DNA from: Kiloniellaceae bacterium | Lineage (GTDB): Bacteria; Pseudomonadota; Alphaproteobacteria; Kiloniellales; J153 | Assembly: GCA_021776135.1 (NCBI GenBank) | Contig: JAJFGL010000040.1 | Span: 67,967 to 131,966, forward strand | Direction: 5' to 3' | DNA length: 64,000 nucleotides | Shown: positions 1 to 8,981 of the stretch, piece after piece | Position numbering within the stretch: position 1 is the first letter of the stretch | Layout of the letters: each line of letters begins with the position of its first letter | The notes under the pieces: generated by a model | The model's database searches: none | Seen by the model: only the letters and a program-made list of their open reading frames with translations | What the model was told of the DNA's origin: nothing | Translations under genes and position numbers: made by a program

Positions 1-475
1 GAACGGCGGCATAGTTACTCTCGCGGCGATGCAGCCGCTCCGCCAGGGCGGCCAGAATATGCCCGGCATCGGCGAGCAAGGCGCGGGCCTCGTCAAGCGG
101 CCGGGTGGAGAGGTATTCCAGCAGGATCGGCAGGTGGTCCGGCAACTCGGTGCCGGCCAGCTCGAAGCCGCCGGTGCGATAGGTTTCCAGCAAATCGACC
201 ATGGCCGGGCCCCGGTCGCGGCTTTCGCCGTGAACGTGCTCGAACAAATTGAGCGACAGGGTCCGCGAGCGGTCGAACAGCAGCACGAAAATTTCCTGCA
301 GTTCGTAAAGATCGAGCCGGTCCATATCCGCCAAGAGAGGCCGGATCGCCTTTCGGGCTTTGGGCGAGAGAACGTCCTCGCTGTCCAGCACCTTGGCGAT
401 ATCGCCGGCGGCGGCTTTCAGATCGCCGCTGGGATAGCTCAGCAGGGCGGAGAGGGCCTTGAATGTCTTGGCCAT
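1..475 (-). CDS. narJ: Nitrate reductase assembly chaperone NarJ (5' part, cut by window edge)
   Basis: NarJ is the private cytoplasmic chaperone that holds the NarGH complex while the molybdenum cofactor is inserted, before docking on NarI. The frame begins MAKTFKALSALLSYPS and runs open to the window edge, giving the first 158 residues of a protein usually about 230 long. It contains the NarJ/DmsD-family helical pattern with YELQEIFVLLFDRSRTLSLN and the FEHVHGESRDRGPAM segment. Its ATG shares one base with the narH stop (TAATG), so it is translationally coupled to narH. narI is expected just outside the window. The identification rests on motif and position; I am confident. Confidence 0.95.
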   Translation of the reverse strand, partial: MAKTFKALSALLSYPSGDLKAAAGDIAKVLDSEDVLSPKARKAIRPLLADMDRLDLYELQEIFVLLFDRSRTLSLNLFEHVHGESRDRGPAMVDLLETYRTGGFELAGTELPDHLPILLEYLSTRPLDEARALLADAGHILAALAERLHRRESNYAAV

Positions 476-1992
476 TACACGGTCCTCCGCGCGTTAACGG
501 CTTTTCGCGACCCGAACAGCTTGCCGCCGCTGGAGCCGGAGGAACAGCCGTTGCCGTCGGTAAACCCGCAACCGCCCCGCAAGTCATAGGCATCCTCGAA
601 GTCTTCGCGGTGCGCCGTGGGCACAACGAAACGATTTTCGTAATCGGCGATCGCCATGAGTTCGTACATGTCCTCGATGTCCTGCGGGTCCAGACCCACC
701 CGCTTGGCGATGCCCAGGTCGATCACCCCGTCCACGGTTTTCGCGCGCATGTAGCCGCGCATGGCCAGCATCTTCTCAAGCGCCGCCACAACCGGGGCTT
801 CGTCCCCGGCGGTCAGCATATTGGCCAGGTAGCGCACCGGAATACGCAGCGACTTCACATCCGGCATCTCGCGGTCGAGTCCGATCTTACCGGCCTCCGC
901 CGCGTTTTGAATCGGCGACAGGGGCGGGATGTACCAGACCATGGGCAAGGTGCGGTATTCCGGGTGGAGCGGAAAAGCGATCTTCCAATCCATGGCCATT
1001 TTCCACACCGGGCTTTTCTTGGCCGCGTCGATCCAGTCTTGGGGCACGCCTTCCTTGCGGGCCGCCGCCTGAACTTGCGGGTCGTTGGGGTCGAGGAACA
1101 AGCCCAGTTGCGCATCGTAGAGGTCTTGCTCGCCGGCGGCCGAGGCGGCTTCCTGGATCTTGTCGGCATCGTAAAGCATGACGCCCAGATAGCGGATGCG
1201 CCCGACACAGGTCTCCGAACAGACGGTCGGCAAACCGCTTTCGATCCGGGGATAGCAGAAGGTGCACTTCTCCGACTTACCGCTTTCCCAGTTGTAGTAG
1301 ATCTTCTTATACGGACAGCCCGAGACGCACATGCGCCAACCCCGGCATTTTTCCTGATCGATCAGGACGATGCCGTCTTCCTCGCGCTTATAAATGGCGC
1401 CCGAGGGGCAGGAGGCCACGCAGGTCGGGTTCAGGCAGTGTTCGCACAGGCGTGGCAGGTACATCATGAAAGTATTCTCGTACTCGCCGTAGATTGCTTT
1501 CTGGATGCCCTCGAAGTTGTAATCCTTGGACCGCTTCTCGAATTCGCCACCCAGGATTTCCTCCCAGTTCGGGCCCCATTCGATCTTCTCCATGCGCAAG
1601 CCGGAAATTCTGGAACGGGGCCGCGCGGTCGGAAAGGCTTCCATTTCCGGCGCCGATTTCAGATGGTCGTAATCGAAGTCGTAGGGTTCGTAAAAATCGT
1701 CGATCTCCGGCAGATCGGGATTACCGAAGATATTGGCCAGGATGCGCCACTTGGCCCCTTGCTTGGGTTGCAGCTTGCCCGATTTGGTCCGCGTCCAGCC
1801 GCCGTTCCAGCGCTTCTGGTTTTCCCAGTCCTTGGGATATCCGATACCCGGTTTGGTCTCGACGTTGTTGAACCAGGCGTACTCAACGCCGTCGCGGCTG
1901 GTCCAAACGTTCTTACAGGTGATGGAGCAGGTGTGGCACCCGATGCATTTATCCAGGTTCAACACCATGCCGATTTGCGCCCGAACTTTCAT
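475..1992 (-). CDS. narH: Respiratory nitrate reductase beta subunit NarH
   Basis: NarH is the iron-sulfur electron-transfer subunit linking haem b in NarI to the molybdenum subunit NarG at the cytoplasmic membrane face. All four cluster-binding groups are visible: C16/C19/C22/C26, C183/C186/C191/C195, C216/W219/C222/C226 (the Trp marks the 3Fe-4S cluster) and C243/C246/C258/C262. This numbering is within one residue of E. coli NarH, and the length (505 aa) is typical. The C-terminus ends in a Gly/Ser/Cys-rich tail (CGFTDGNGCSSGSSGG). The ATG lies two bases after the narG stop, so the two are one operon. Confidence 0.98.
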   Translation of the reverse strand: MKVRAQIGMVLNLDKCIGCHTCSITCKNVWTSRDGVEYAWFNNVETKPGIGYPKDWENQKRWNGGWTRTKSGKLQPKQGAKWRILANIFGNPDLPEIDDFYEPYDFDYDHLKSAPEMEAFPTARPRSRISGLRMEKIEWGPNWEEILGGEFEKRSKDYNFEGIQKAIYGEYENTFMMYLPRLCEHCLNPTCVASCPSGAIYKREEDGIVLIDQEKCRGWRMCVSGCPYKKIYYNWESGKSEKCTFCYPRIESGLPTVCSETCVGRIRYLGVMLYDADKIQEAASAAGEQDLYDAQLGLFLDPNDPQVQAAARKEGVPQDWIDAAKKSPVWKMAMDWKIAFPLHPEYRTLPMVWYIPPLSPIQNAAEAGKIGLDREMPDVKSLRIPVRYLANMLTAGDEAPVVAALEKMLAMRGYMRAKTVDGVIDLGIAKRVGLDPQDIEDMYELMAIADYENRFVVPTAHREDFEDAYDLRGGCGFTDGNGCSSGSSGGKLFGSRKAVNARRTV

Positions 1993-1994
1993 GT

Positions 1995-4900
1995 CTAGGC
2001 CTCCTTCCTCTTGGCAGGCTGGTCGAGCCAGTCGACCTTGGTCATTTTGCGGACGATCACGAATTCGTCGCGATTGGAGCCGACGGTTCCGTAGTAGTTG
2101 AAGCCGTAGGACAGCTGGGCATAGCCGCCGATCATGTGGGTCGGCTTCAATATGGCGCGGGTGACCGAGTTATGAATGCCGCCGCGTTTGCCGGTCTGTT
2201 CGGACCCCGGCATGTTCACGATCTTCTCCTGGGCGTGATACATGTAGAGGGTGCCTTCCTTTATGCGCTGGGAAACCACCGCGCGGGCCGTCAAGGCGCC
2301 GTTGGTATTGTAGGCCTCGACCCAGTCGTTATCGACGATACCGGCCGCCTTCGCGTCGATCTCGGATAGCCAGACTACGGGACCGCCCCGGTTCATGGTC
2401 AGCATCAAGAGGTTGTCGGAATAAGTGGAGTGAATGCCCCATTTCTGATGCGGGGTGATGAAGTTCAACACCACATGGGGCTCATTATTCCGGGCCGAGG
2501 CATTCACGCCCTTGGTGATGGTTTTCAAATCGATCGGCGGACGATAGGTGCTAAAACCCTCGCCGAAAGCGCGCATCCAAAGGTGATCCTGATAGAGCTG
2601 CTGGCGCCCGGAAACGGTTCGCCAGGGGATCAACTCATGGACGTTGGTATAGCCGGCGTTATAGCAAACGTCTTCGCTTTCGATCCCCGACCAGGTCGGC
2701 GAGGAGATGATCTTACGCGGTTGGGCGGCCACGTCGCGGAAGCGGATTTTCTCGTCCTCCTTGGGTTTCGCCAGGTGCGCGTGCTCGCGGCCGGTTATCT
2801 TGCTCAGGGCGTCCCAGGCCTTGACCGCGACCTCGCCGTTGGTTTCCGGCGCCAACATCAGAATCATCTCGGCGGCGTCGATATCGGTATCGATCTTCGC
2901 CATGCCCTTGGTGGCGCCCTCCTCGGTCACCACCCCGTTGAGATCCTTTAGATGCTTGACCTCGCGTTTGGTGTCCCAGGCGATACCCTTGCCGCCATTG
3001 CCGATCTTATCCATCAAGGGGCCGACGGCGGTGAAACGTTTGTAGAGGTTCGGGTAATCCCGCTCCACGGCGACGAAATTAGGCGCCGTCTTACCTGGGA
3101 TCAGGTCGCACTCGCCCTTCTTCCAGTCCTTGACCTGATCCTGCGCGAGCTCGGCAGGGGTGTCGTGAAGGATCGGAAGAGAGACGATATCGGTTTCCTG
3201 GCCCAGGATTTCCGGCGCAACTTCGGAAAACTTCTTAGCGATGAATTTGAAGATTTCCCAATCGGATTTGGACTCGTAGGCCGGATCGACCGCCGCCTGA
3301 AGCGGATGGATAAAGGGGTGCATGTCCGTTGTATTGAGATCGTTCTTCTCGTACCAAGAAGCCGTCGGCAGAACGATGTCGGAGCAAACTGCCGTGGTCG
3401 ACATGCGGAAATCTATGCACACCAGGAGGTCGAGCTTGCCTTGCGGGGCCTCGTCGTGCCACTTGGCCTCGATCGGCTTTTGCCCGCCTTCCACGCCCAA
3501 ATCATGGCCCAGAACGCCGTGGTCGGTGCCGAGCAGATGCTTGAGGAAATACTCATGGCCCTTGCTCGACGCCCCCAAGAGGTTGGAGCGCCAGACGAAG
3601 AGGTTGCGGGGCCAGTTTTCCGGCGCATCCGGATCCTCGCAGGACATTTCGAGTTCGCCGGATTTTAGCTGCTCTGCCACATAGGCCGGGATTTCCTTGC
3701 CGGCCGCCTTCGCCGCCTTGGCGACCTCCAACGGATTGGTCTTCAGCGCCGGCGCCGAGGGCAGCCAGCCCATGCGTTCGGCGCGGATGTTGAAATCGAT
3801 GAGGCTCGCGTCCTTCCAATCCCCCTTGGGCGCGGTGGGCGAGAGAATTTCCTCGGCACGCAGGGTTTCGTATCGCCATTGATCCGTATGGGCGTACCAC
3901 GCGGAGGTCGAGTTCATGTGGCGCGGCGGGCGGATCCAATCGAGGGCGAAGGCGAGCGGCTGCCAGCCGGTTTGCGGGCGCAGCTTTTCCTGGCCCACAT
4001 AGTGGCTCCAACCGCCTCCGGGTTGCCCGACGCATCCGCACATCACCAGCATATTGATGATGCTGCGATAGGTCATATCCATGTGGTACCAGTGGTTGAT
4101 ACCGGCGCCGAGGATGACCATGGACTTGCCCTTGGTCTTCTCGGCGTTGAGGGCGAACTCACGGGCGACCGTTATGATCTTGTCGCGCGATACGCCGGTA
4201 ATTTTCTCGGCCCAGGCCGGTGTGAACGGCATGTCGTCGTTAAAGTCCTGGGACACCCAATCGCCGCCCAAACCCCGGTCGAGGCCATAGTTACCGCAAA
4301 ACAAGTCGAAGACGGTCGCGACATAGGCCTCGCCACCGGCAAGTTTCAACTTCTTAACCGGGATATTGCGGGTCAAGACATTGGGGTGTTCGCACTTGAC
4401 GAAATTCTCCGTGGCTTCACCGCCGAAGTACGGGAAGTCCACCCCGGCGATCTCGTCATGGTCCTCTTCCAGAATCAGCGATAGGCGCAGATTGGTTTCC
4501 TTGCCGCCGGTTTTCTGTTCCAGGTTCCATTTGCCTTGCTCCCCCCATCGGAAGCCGATAGAGCCGTTCGGCACCACGAGGTCGTTGGAATCTTTATCGA
4601 CCCCGATGGTTTTCCATTCCGGATTGTTGGATTCGTCCAACTCGCCCTCGATATCGGCGGCGCGCAGAAGCCGGCCGGGCACCAGCTTGCCGTCCTGCTC
4701 CTCCAGACGGACCAGCAAGGGCATATCGGAATAGCGCCGCACGTAGTCTTCGAAATACTCAGCCTGACGATCCAAATGGAATTCGCGCAGGATCACATGG
4801 CCCATGGCCATGGCGAGAGCGCTGTCGGTGCCTTGTTTCGCGGCCAGCCAGATGTCGCCGAATTTCGCCGCCTCGGAATAGTCCGGGCAGATGACGGCGG

Positions 4901-5732
4901 TTTTGGCGCCGCGATACCGGGCCTCGGTATAGAAATGCGCGTCCGGGGTGCGGGTTTGCGGGACGTTGGAGCCCCATAACAGCAGAAAGCCTGAGTTGTA
5001 CCAATCGGCGGATTCGGGGACATCCGTCTGCTCGCCCCAAGTCTGGGGCGAAGCCGGCGGCAGATCGCAATACCAGTCGTAGAAACTCATGCAGGTGCCG
5101 CCAAGCAAGGACAGATAGCGCGATCCGGCGGCGTAGGACACCATGGACATGGCGGGGATGGGCGAAAACCCAAAAACCCGGTCAGGCCCGTAGGTCTTGG
5201 CGGTATAGGCATTGGCGGCGGCAATGATCTCGGCCGCTTCGTCCCAATCGGCGCGCACGAAACCGCCCTTGCCCCGAAGCTGGGTATAATCGGCCCGCAG
5301 GATCGGATCCTGTTGAATCGCGGTCCAAGCCTCGATCGGCGAATGATCCTTGCGTAAGCGGCGGTAGGATTTCAGCAAGCGCGAGCGGACCAGGGGATTT
5401 TTCACCCGGTTGGCGGAATAGAGATACCAGGAATAGGACGCGCCGCGGGAACACCCGCGCGGTTCGTGGTTGGGCATGCCGGCCCGGGTGCGCGGGTAGT
5501 CGGTTTGCTGGGTCTCCCAGGTCACGATCCCGGATTTGACATAGATTTTCCAAGAGCAGGAACCGGTGCAGTTCACGCCGTGGGTGGAGCGCACGATTTT
5601 GTCGTGGCGCCAGCGGTTGCGGTAGCTCTCCTCCCAATCCCGGTTTTCGTTCGTGGTGTCGCCGTGACCGCCGGCGAAGGTTCCGACACTTCTTGGCTTC
5701 AGAAAATTCAGCCGGTCCAGTAAATGGCTCAT
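1995..5732 (-). CDS. narG: Respiratory nitrate reductase alpha subunit NarG
   Basis: NarG is the bis-MGD molybdoenzyme subunit that reduces nitrate to nitrite on the cytoplasmic side of the membrane. The protein is 1245 residues, the normal NarG length. The FS0 iron-sulfur site is complete: H51, C55, C59 and C94 in HGVNCTGSCSWKIY and PRGCSRGASYSWY. The Mo-ligating Asp is expected in SFYDWYCDLPPASPQ. There is no Tat signal with cleavage site; the N-terminus is the short NarG type, supporting a cytoplasmic membrane-bound enzyme and not NapA. A GGAGAG Shine-Dalgarno precedes the ATG. It is the first structural gene after narK2, with 28 bases between. Confidence 0.98.
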   Translation of the reverse strand: MSHLLDRLNFLKPRSVGTFAGGHGDTTNENRDWEESYRNRWRHDKIVRSTHGVNCTGSCSWKIYVKSGIVTWETQQTDYPRTRAGMPNHEPRGCSRGASYSWYLYSANRVKNPLVRSRLLKSYRRLRKDHSPIEAWTAIQQDPILRADYTQLRGKGGFVRADWDEAAEIIAAANAYTAKTYGPDRVFGFSPIPAMSMVSYAAGSRYLSLLGGTCMSFYDWYCDLPPASPQTWGEQTDVPESADWYNSGFLLLWGSNVPQTRTPDAHFYTEARYRGAKTAVICPDYSEAAKFGDIWLAAKQGTDSALAMAMGHVILREFHLDRQAEYFEDYVRRYSDMPLLVRLEEQDGKLVPGRLLRAADIEGELDESNNPEWKTIGVDKDSNDLVVPNGSIGFRWGEQGKWNLEQKTGGKETNLRLSLILEEDHDEIAGVDFPYFGGEATENFVKCEHPNVLTRNIPVKKLKLAGGEAYVATVFDLFCGNYGLDRGLGGDWVSQDFNDDMPFTPAWAEKITGVSRDKIITVAREFALNAEKTKGKSMVILGAGINHWYHMDMTYRSIINMLVMCGCVGQPGGGWSHYVGQEKLRPQTGWQPLAFALDWIRPPRHMNSTSAWYAHTDQWRYETLRAEEILSPTAPKGDWKDASLIDFNIRAERMGWLPSAPALKTNPLEVAKAAKAAGKEIPAYVAEQLKSGELEMSCEDPDAPENWPRNLFVWRSNLLGASSKGHEYFLKHLLGTDHGVLGHDLGVEGGQKPIEAKWHDEAPQGKLDLLVCIDFRMSTTAVCSDIVLPTASWYEKNDLNTTDMHPFIHPLQAAVDPAYESKSDWEIFKFIAKKFSEVAPEILGQETDIVSLPILHDTPAELAQDQVKDWKKGECDLIPGKTAPNFVAVERDYPNLYKRFTAVGPLMDKIGNGGKGIAWDTKREVKHLKDLNGVVTEEGATKGMAKIDTDIDAAEMILMLAPETNGEVAVKAWDALSKITGREHAHLAKPKEDEKIRFRDVAAQPRKIISSPTWSGIESEDVCYNAGYTNVHELIPWRTVSGRQQLYQDHLWMRAFGEGFSTYRPPIDLKTITKGVNASARNNEPHVVLNFITPHQKWGIHSTYSDNLLMLTMNRGGPVVWLSEIDAKAAGIVDNDWVEAYNTNGALTARAVVSQRIKEGTLYMYHAQEKIVNMPGSEQTGKRGGIHNSVTRAILKPTHMIGGYAQLSYGFNYYGTVGSNRDEFVIVRKMTKVDWLDQPAKRKEA

Positions 5733-5760
5733 GATATCTCTCCAGTCGCGTATCGGGGCT

Positions 5761-7368
5761 TCAAGGGTTTTTCACATAGGCGCCGGGGCGCAGGTAGAAC
5801 CACCAGTTAATGACGATGCAAAGGGTGTAGAAAATCGCAAAGCCATAGAGGGCGTATTGCGGCGTCCCCGCCCCCATCTGCTCGCCGAAGACTTTCGGGA
5901 TGATGAAGGCGCCATAGGCGGCAACGGCGGAGGTCCAACCCAGAACCGGGCCGGCCTGCTCTTTGTCGAACACCATCGCGATAGTGCGGAAGGTCGAGCC
6001 GTTACCGATTCCCGTGGCGGCGAAGAGGACCAGGAACAGACCCATGAAGGGGTAGAAATACTGCTCCGGCGCCGCCGAGGAATAAGCCTGTTCCAGGAAG
6101 TAAGCGACCGCCACGGCCGAGGCGACCATGACCACCGAGATGATCTGCGTCACCTTCGCGCCGCCGATCTTGTCGGCCAGCATGCCGCCAAGCGGGCGGA
6201 TCAGGGCGCCAATAAACGGCCCCATCCAGGCAAACATCAAGGCGCTCGGCCCGTCCGGATTGACCGTGGAATGAGTCATGACCCCGTCGACCATCAGATG
6301 CTGGAACCCGAAGACAACCTTGATCGCCAACGCGAAGGCGGCTGAATAGCCGATGAAGGATCCAAAGGTCATGGTGTAGATCACGGTCATGGCCCAGGTG
6401 TGCTTGTTGCCGAAGATCTTATACTGGCGGGTCAGGTTCTGGCCGATTGGTCCGGGAATGAACTTTAGCAGCAGCACCGTCAGGGCGATCACGATGGGCA
6501 GGACGATCCATTTGGAAACACCGAAGCCCGAACCGCCGACTTTCTCCGGCAGCAACAGCCACAGGCCGAAAGCCGCCGTGGCAAAGCCGACCAGCAGCAT
6601 GAAGGAAATCATGCTGAAGGCGCCGATGGGATTTGGGATGTTCGGCGAGACGTGCTCGTCGCGGATGTTGTTCATGCCGAACCAGCCGGCAACAGCCAGG
6701 GGCACCAGCAGCAGAAGCCACACGAAACCCGCGTTGTGGATATAGGTTTCGGTCCCGGCGGGGATTTTACCGATCAAGGTGCCCGAGGTGTTTTCCAGAA
6801 TCAGCGGTTCGCCGCCAAACAGGCCGAAGGTCATCACCAGCGGGATCACGATCTGCATGGTGGTGACGCCGAAGTTTCCCAGGCCCGCGTTCATGCCTAG
6901 GGCGTAACCCTGCACCTTCTTGGGAAAGAAGAAGCTGATGTTGGACATGGAAGAGGCGAAGTTGCCGCCGCCGATCCCCGACAGGAAGGCCAGGATCTGG
7001 AACTTCCACATCGGCGTATTCGGGTCTTGCAGCGCGAAGCCCGCCCCGGCCGCCGGAATCATCAGAAGCGCGGTGGTGAAAAAGATGGTGTTGCGCCCGC
7101 CGGCGATGCGGATGAAGAAGGTCGAGGGGATGCGTAAGGTCGCCCCTGTCAGGCCGGCGATGGCGGCGAGTGTGAACAGCTCCGATTTCGCGAACGGAAA
7201 CCCGAGGTTGATCATCTGCACCGCGATGATGCCCCAGTAAAGCCAGACGGCAAAGCCGCACAGCAGGCTGGGAATCGATATCCACAGGTTCCTGGTGGCG
7301 ATGGACTTTCCTTTGGAATCCCAGAAGGATTCCTCTTCCGGTGTCCAGTTTCTCAGGTCTTGTCCCAA
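5761..7368 (-). CDS. narK: NarK2-type nitrate/nitrite transporter (MFS)
   Basis: A 12-TM major facilitator protein of the NarK family, 535 residues, expected to exchange nitrate for nitrite across the inner membrane. It shows the family Gly-rich signature GIGGGNFASSMSNISFFFP and a second Asn/Gly-rich motif near GMNAGLGNFGV. The N-terminus is hydrophilic (NWTPEEESFW), as in the NarK2 group. The start codon is TTG with AGGAG seven bases upstream. It lies 28 bp before narG, so export of nitrite is co-produced with the reductase. Several alphaproteobacteria carry NarK1 and NarK2 as one fused protein; here they are separate genes. Direction of transport is inferred from subgroup, not shown. Confidence 0.92.
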   Translation of the reverse strand: MGQDLRNWTPEEESFWDSKGKSIATRNLWISIPSLLCGFAVWLYWGIIAVQMINLGFPFAKSELFTLAAIAGLTGATLRIPSTFFIRIAGGRNTIFFTTALLMIPAAGAGFALQDPNTPMWKFQILAFLSGIGGGNFASSMSNISFFFPKKVQGYALGMNAGLGNFGVTTMQIVIPLVMTFGLFGGEPLILENTSGTLIGKIPAGTETYIHNAGFVWLLLLVPLAVAGWFGMNNIRDEHVSPNIPNPIGAFSMISFMLLVGFATAAFGLWLLLPEKVGGSGFGVSKWIVLPIVIALTVLLLKFIPGPIGQNLTRQYKIFGNKHTWAMTVIYTMTFGSFIGYSAAFALAIKVVFGFQHLMVDGVMTHSTVNPDGPSALMFAWMGPFIGALIRPLGGMLADKIGGAKVTQIISVVMVASAVAVAYFLEQAYSSAAPEQYFYPFMGLFLVLFAATGIGNGSTFRTIAMVFDKEQAGPVLGWTSAVAAYGAFIIPKVFGEQMGAGTPQYALYGFAIFYTLCIVINWWFYLRPGAYVKNP

Positions 7369-7394
7369 AGTTCTTCTCCTCGGATCGGGGATTG

Positions 7395-7419
7395 GGGCGG
7401 GCCGCCAGGCGGCCCGCCC
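7395..7419 (-). promoter_or_regulatory. Strong intercistronic hairpin between narK1 and narK2
   Basis: A GC-only inverted repeat with a nearly continuous 12-bp stem around a single central base lies between the narK1 stop and the narK2 TTG start. It has no U-tract, so it is more likely to act on mRNA processing or stability, or as partial attenuation, than as a full terminator. Confidence 0.6.
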
Positions 7420-7428
7420 GTAAGCCGG

Positions 7429-8751
7429 TTAGGTAGCTGGTTTCGGATGCGGGGCGTCGGGAACATCCGAGAGGTATTTCTCCCCGACCAGTTCCGGATA
7501 GCGGTCGCGTTCCATGCGCCGGATGGCGATGTGCATCCAGACGGTGGAGACGGCGACGACGGCGAACATCAACATGAAGGGCACCGTCCAGATGCCGGTG
7601 GCATCCAGAAGCACCCCGAAGGTAAGCGGCAGGACAAAGCCGCCCAGACCGCCGATCATGCCCACAAGTCCGCCGACCGAACCGACGTGGTGCGGGTAAT
7701 ACACCGGTATGTGTTTGTAAACGGCGGCCTTGCCGAGGCTCATCACGAAACCCAGGACGATGCTCAAGAACACGAAGACCCCGACGCTCAAGCCGATGTT
7801 GAAGGTGATCGGCCCCTCGATGCCTTGGATGGTATAGGCGGTATCGGGATAGCTCATGAAAAACAGGCAGATCAGCGAAACGATGAAGGTGAGGTACATG
7901 ACGAAGCGCGCGCCCCACTTATCGGAAAACCAGCCGCCAAGGGCGCGAAACACGGAACCCGGCAGCGAGTACAAGCCCGCGAACACCCCGGCCGTGGTCA
8001 ACTCGACCCCGTAAGCCCCCACGTAGTAACGCGGCAGGAACGAGGCCAACGCCACGAAACCGCCGAAGACGAAGAAATAGTAGGTCGCGAAGCGCCAGAC
8101 GCGAATATCCTTCAGCGGCTCCAACTGTTCCTTGGCCGGCACCACCTTGGCGCCGGTCTCCTTGCGTTTCTTCTGCACCGGGTCGGTCTTGGCGAAAATA
8201 TAAAACGCGATCGCCATGATCACCAAAACGACGGCATAGACCCGCGCCGAGTCCTGCCAGCCGAGAGCGACCACCAGAAACGGGGCGGCGAAGTTGGTAA
8301 CCGCGGCGCCGACGTTGCCGACCCCGAAGATACCAAGGGCAGTGCCCTGTTTCTCGGTCTCGAACCAGCGCGACACATAGGCGATGCCGATAATGAAGGA
8401 GCCGCCGGCAAGACCCAGGCCCAGGGCCGCCAGCAAAAAGACCTCATAGGTCTGAACCGAGGCCAGCAGCCATACGGAAACCGCGGTAATCAGCATTTGC
8501 AGGGGCAGCATGATTCGGCCGCCGAACTGCTCGGTCCAAACGCCCAGGAAAATTCGGCTGATAGATCCGGTCAGAACCGGCGTCGCCACGAGTAGACCGA
8601 ACTGGGTTTCGCTCAAACCCAATTCTTGTTTGATTTTCACGCCAATAATCGAGAAAATCGTCCATACCGCGAAGCAAACCGTAAAGGCCAGAGTGCTGAG
8701 CCCGAGCGCGCGGTATTGGTCGCCCTTAGTGACACCGTCTATCATGTGCAT
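7429..8751 (-). CDS. NarK1-type nitrate transporter (MFS)
   Basis: Major facilitator protein, about 440 residues, 12 predicted TM segments, of the NarK1 (proton-nitrate symporter-like) group: GLSETQFGLLVATPVLTGS, GRIMLPLQ and the Gly-rich segment GLGLAGGSFIIGIAYVSRW. I place the start at the ATG at 8751 (MHMIDGVTKGDQYR) because AAGGGA lies 8 bases before it. An in-frame ATG further upstream at 8844 would add a non-homologous 31-residue leader and run through an FNR-type box. It is the first gene of the narK1-narK2-narGHJ operon. An FNR-like box sits 80 bp upstream. Confidence 0.92.
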   Translation of the reverse strand: MHMIDGVTKGDQYRALGLSTLAFTVCFAVWTIFSIIGVKIKQELGLSETQFGLLVATPVLTGSISRIFLGVWTEQFGGRIMLPLQMLITAVSVWLLASVQTYEVFLLAALGLGLAGGSFIIGIAYVSRWFETEKQGTALGIFGVGNVGAAVTNFAAPFLVVALGWQDSARVYAVVLVIMAIAFYIFAKTDPVQKKRKETGAKVVPAKEQLEPLKDIRVWRFATYYFFVFGGFVALASFLPRYYVGAYGVELTTAGVFAGLYSLPGSVFRALGGWFSDKWGARFVMYLTFIVSLICLFFMSYPDTAYTIQGIEGPITFNIGLSVGVFVFLSIVLGFVMSLGKAAVYKHIPVYYPHHVGSVGGLVGMIGGLGGFVLPLTFGVLLDATGIWTVPFMLMFAVVAVSTVWMHIAIRRMERDRYPELVGEKYLSDVPDAPHPKPAT

Positions 8752-8830
8752 GTTTTTGTCCCTTAATTGGACTGCTGGCAGAGAATCGCGTTTTCCACGC
8801 ACACAAAATTCCATTTCGGGCCAGGGCAAT

Positions 8831-8844
8831 ATGATCCAGGTCAA
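8831..8844 (-). promoter_or_regulatory. FNR/NNR-type box upstream of narK1
   Basis: On the minus strand the site reads TTGACCTGGATCAT, matching 8 of 10 defined bases of TTGAT-N4-ATCAA. Its centre is about 86 bp from the narK1 ATG. If it acts as a class II site at -41.5, the transcript would start near 8796. I could not identify a convincing -10 box, so the promoter itself is inferred. Confidence 0.6.
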
Positions 8845-8944
8845 AAATTCCAGTTTTCCCTTTAAAATAAATATGTTAGTGATATTTTTGGAGTCATGGA
8901 AAGTATATGGTCGTGTTCGGCCCCATCATTTTCCAAGGTGGCTC

Positions 8945-8958
8945 TTGATAAACGTCAA
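8945..8958 (+). promoter_or_regulatory. FNR-type box next to the Crp/FNR regulator gene
   Basis: TTGATAAACGTCAA matches 9 of 10 defined bases of the FNR consensus. It ends only 23 bp before the regulator ATG at 8982. That is too close for class II activation of this gene, so it fits autorepression of the regulator, or a distal site for the divergent narK1 promoter. The role is inferred. Confidence 0.65.
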
Positions 8959-8981
8959 GCAAGTGACTGGGGAATTGGCGA

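Noticed and set aside
463-1998. Long plus-strand open frame opposite narH
   Set aside because: It is antisense to a complete NarH with all Cys ligands; it has no recognisable domain and is a by-product of high GC codon use.
6767-7918. 383-codon minus-strand frame across the narK1/narK2 junction
   Set aside because: It is in the wrong frame of two intact MFS genes and is rich in Arg/His/Pro, a typical shadow.
5761-8751. Single fused NarK1-NarK2 protein
   Set aside because: A stop, a hairpin and a separate TTG start with ribosome-binding site divide the two; they are separate genes.
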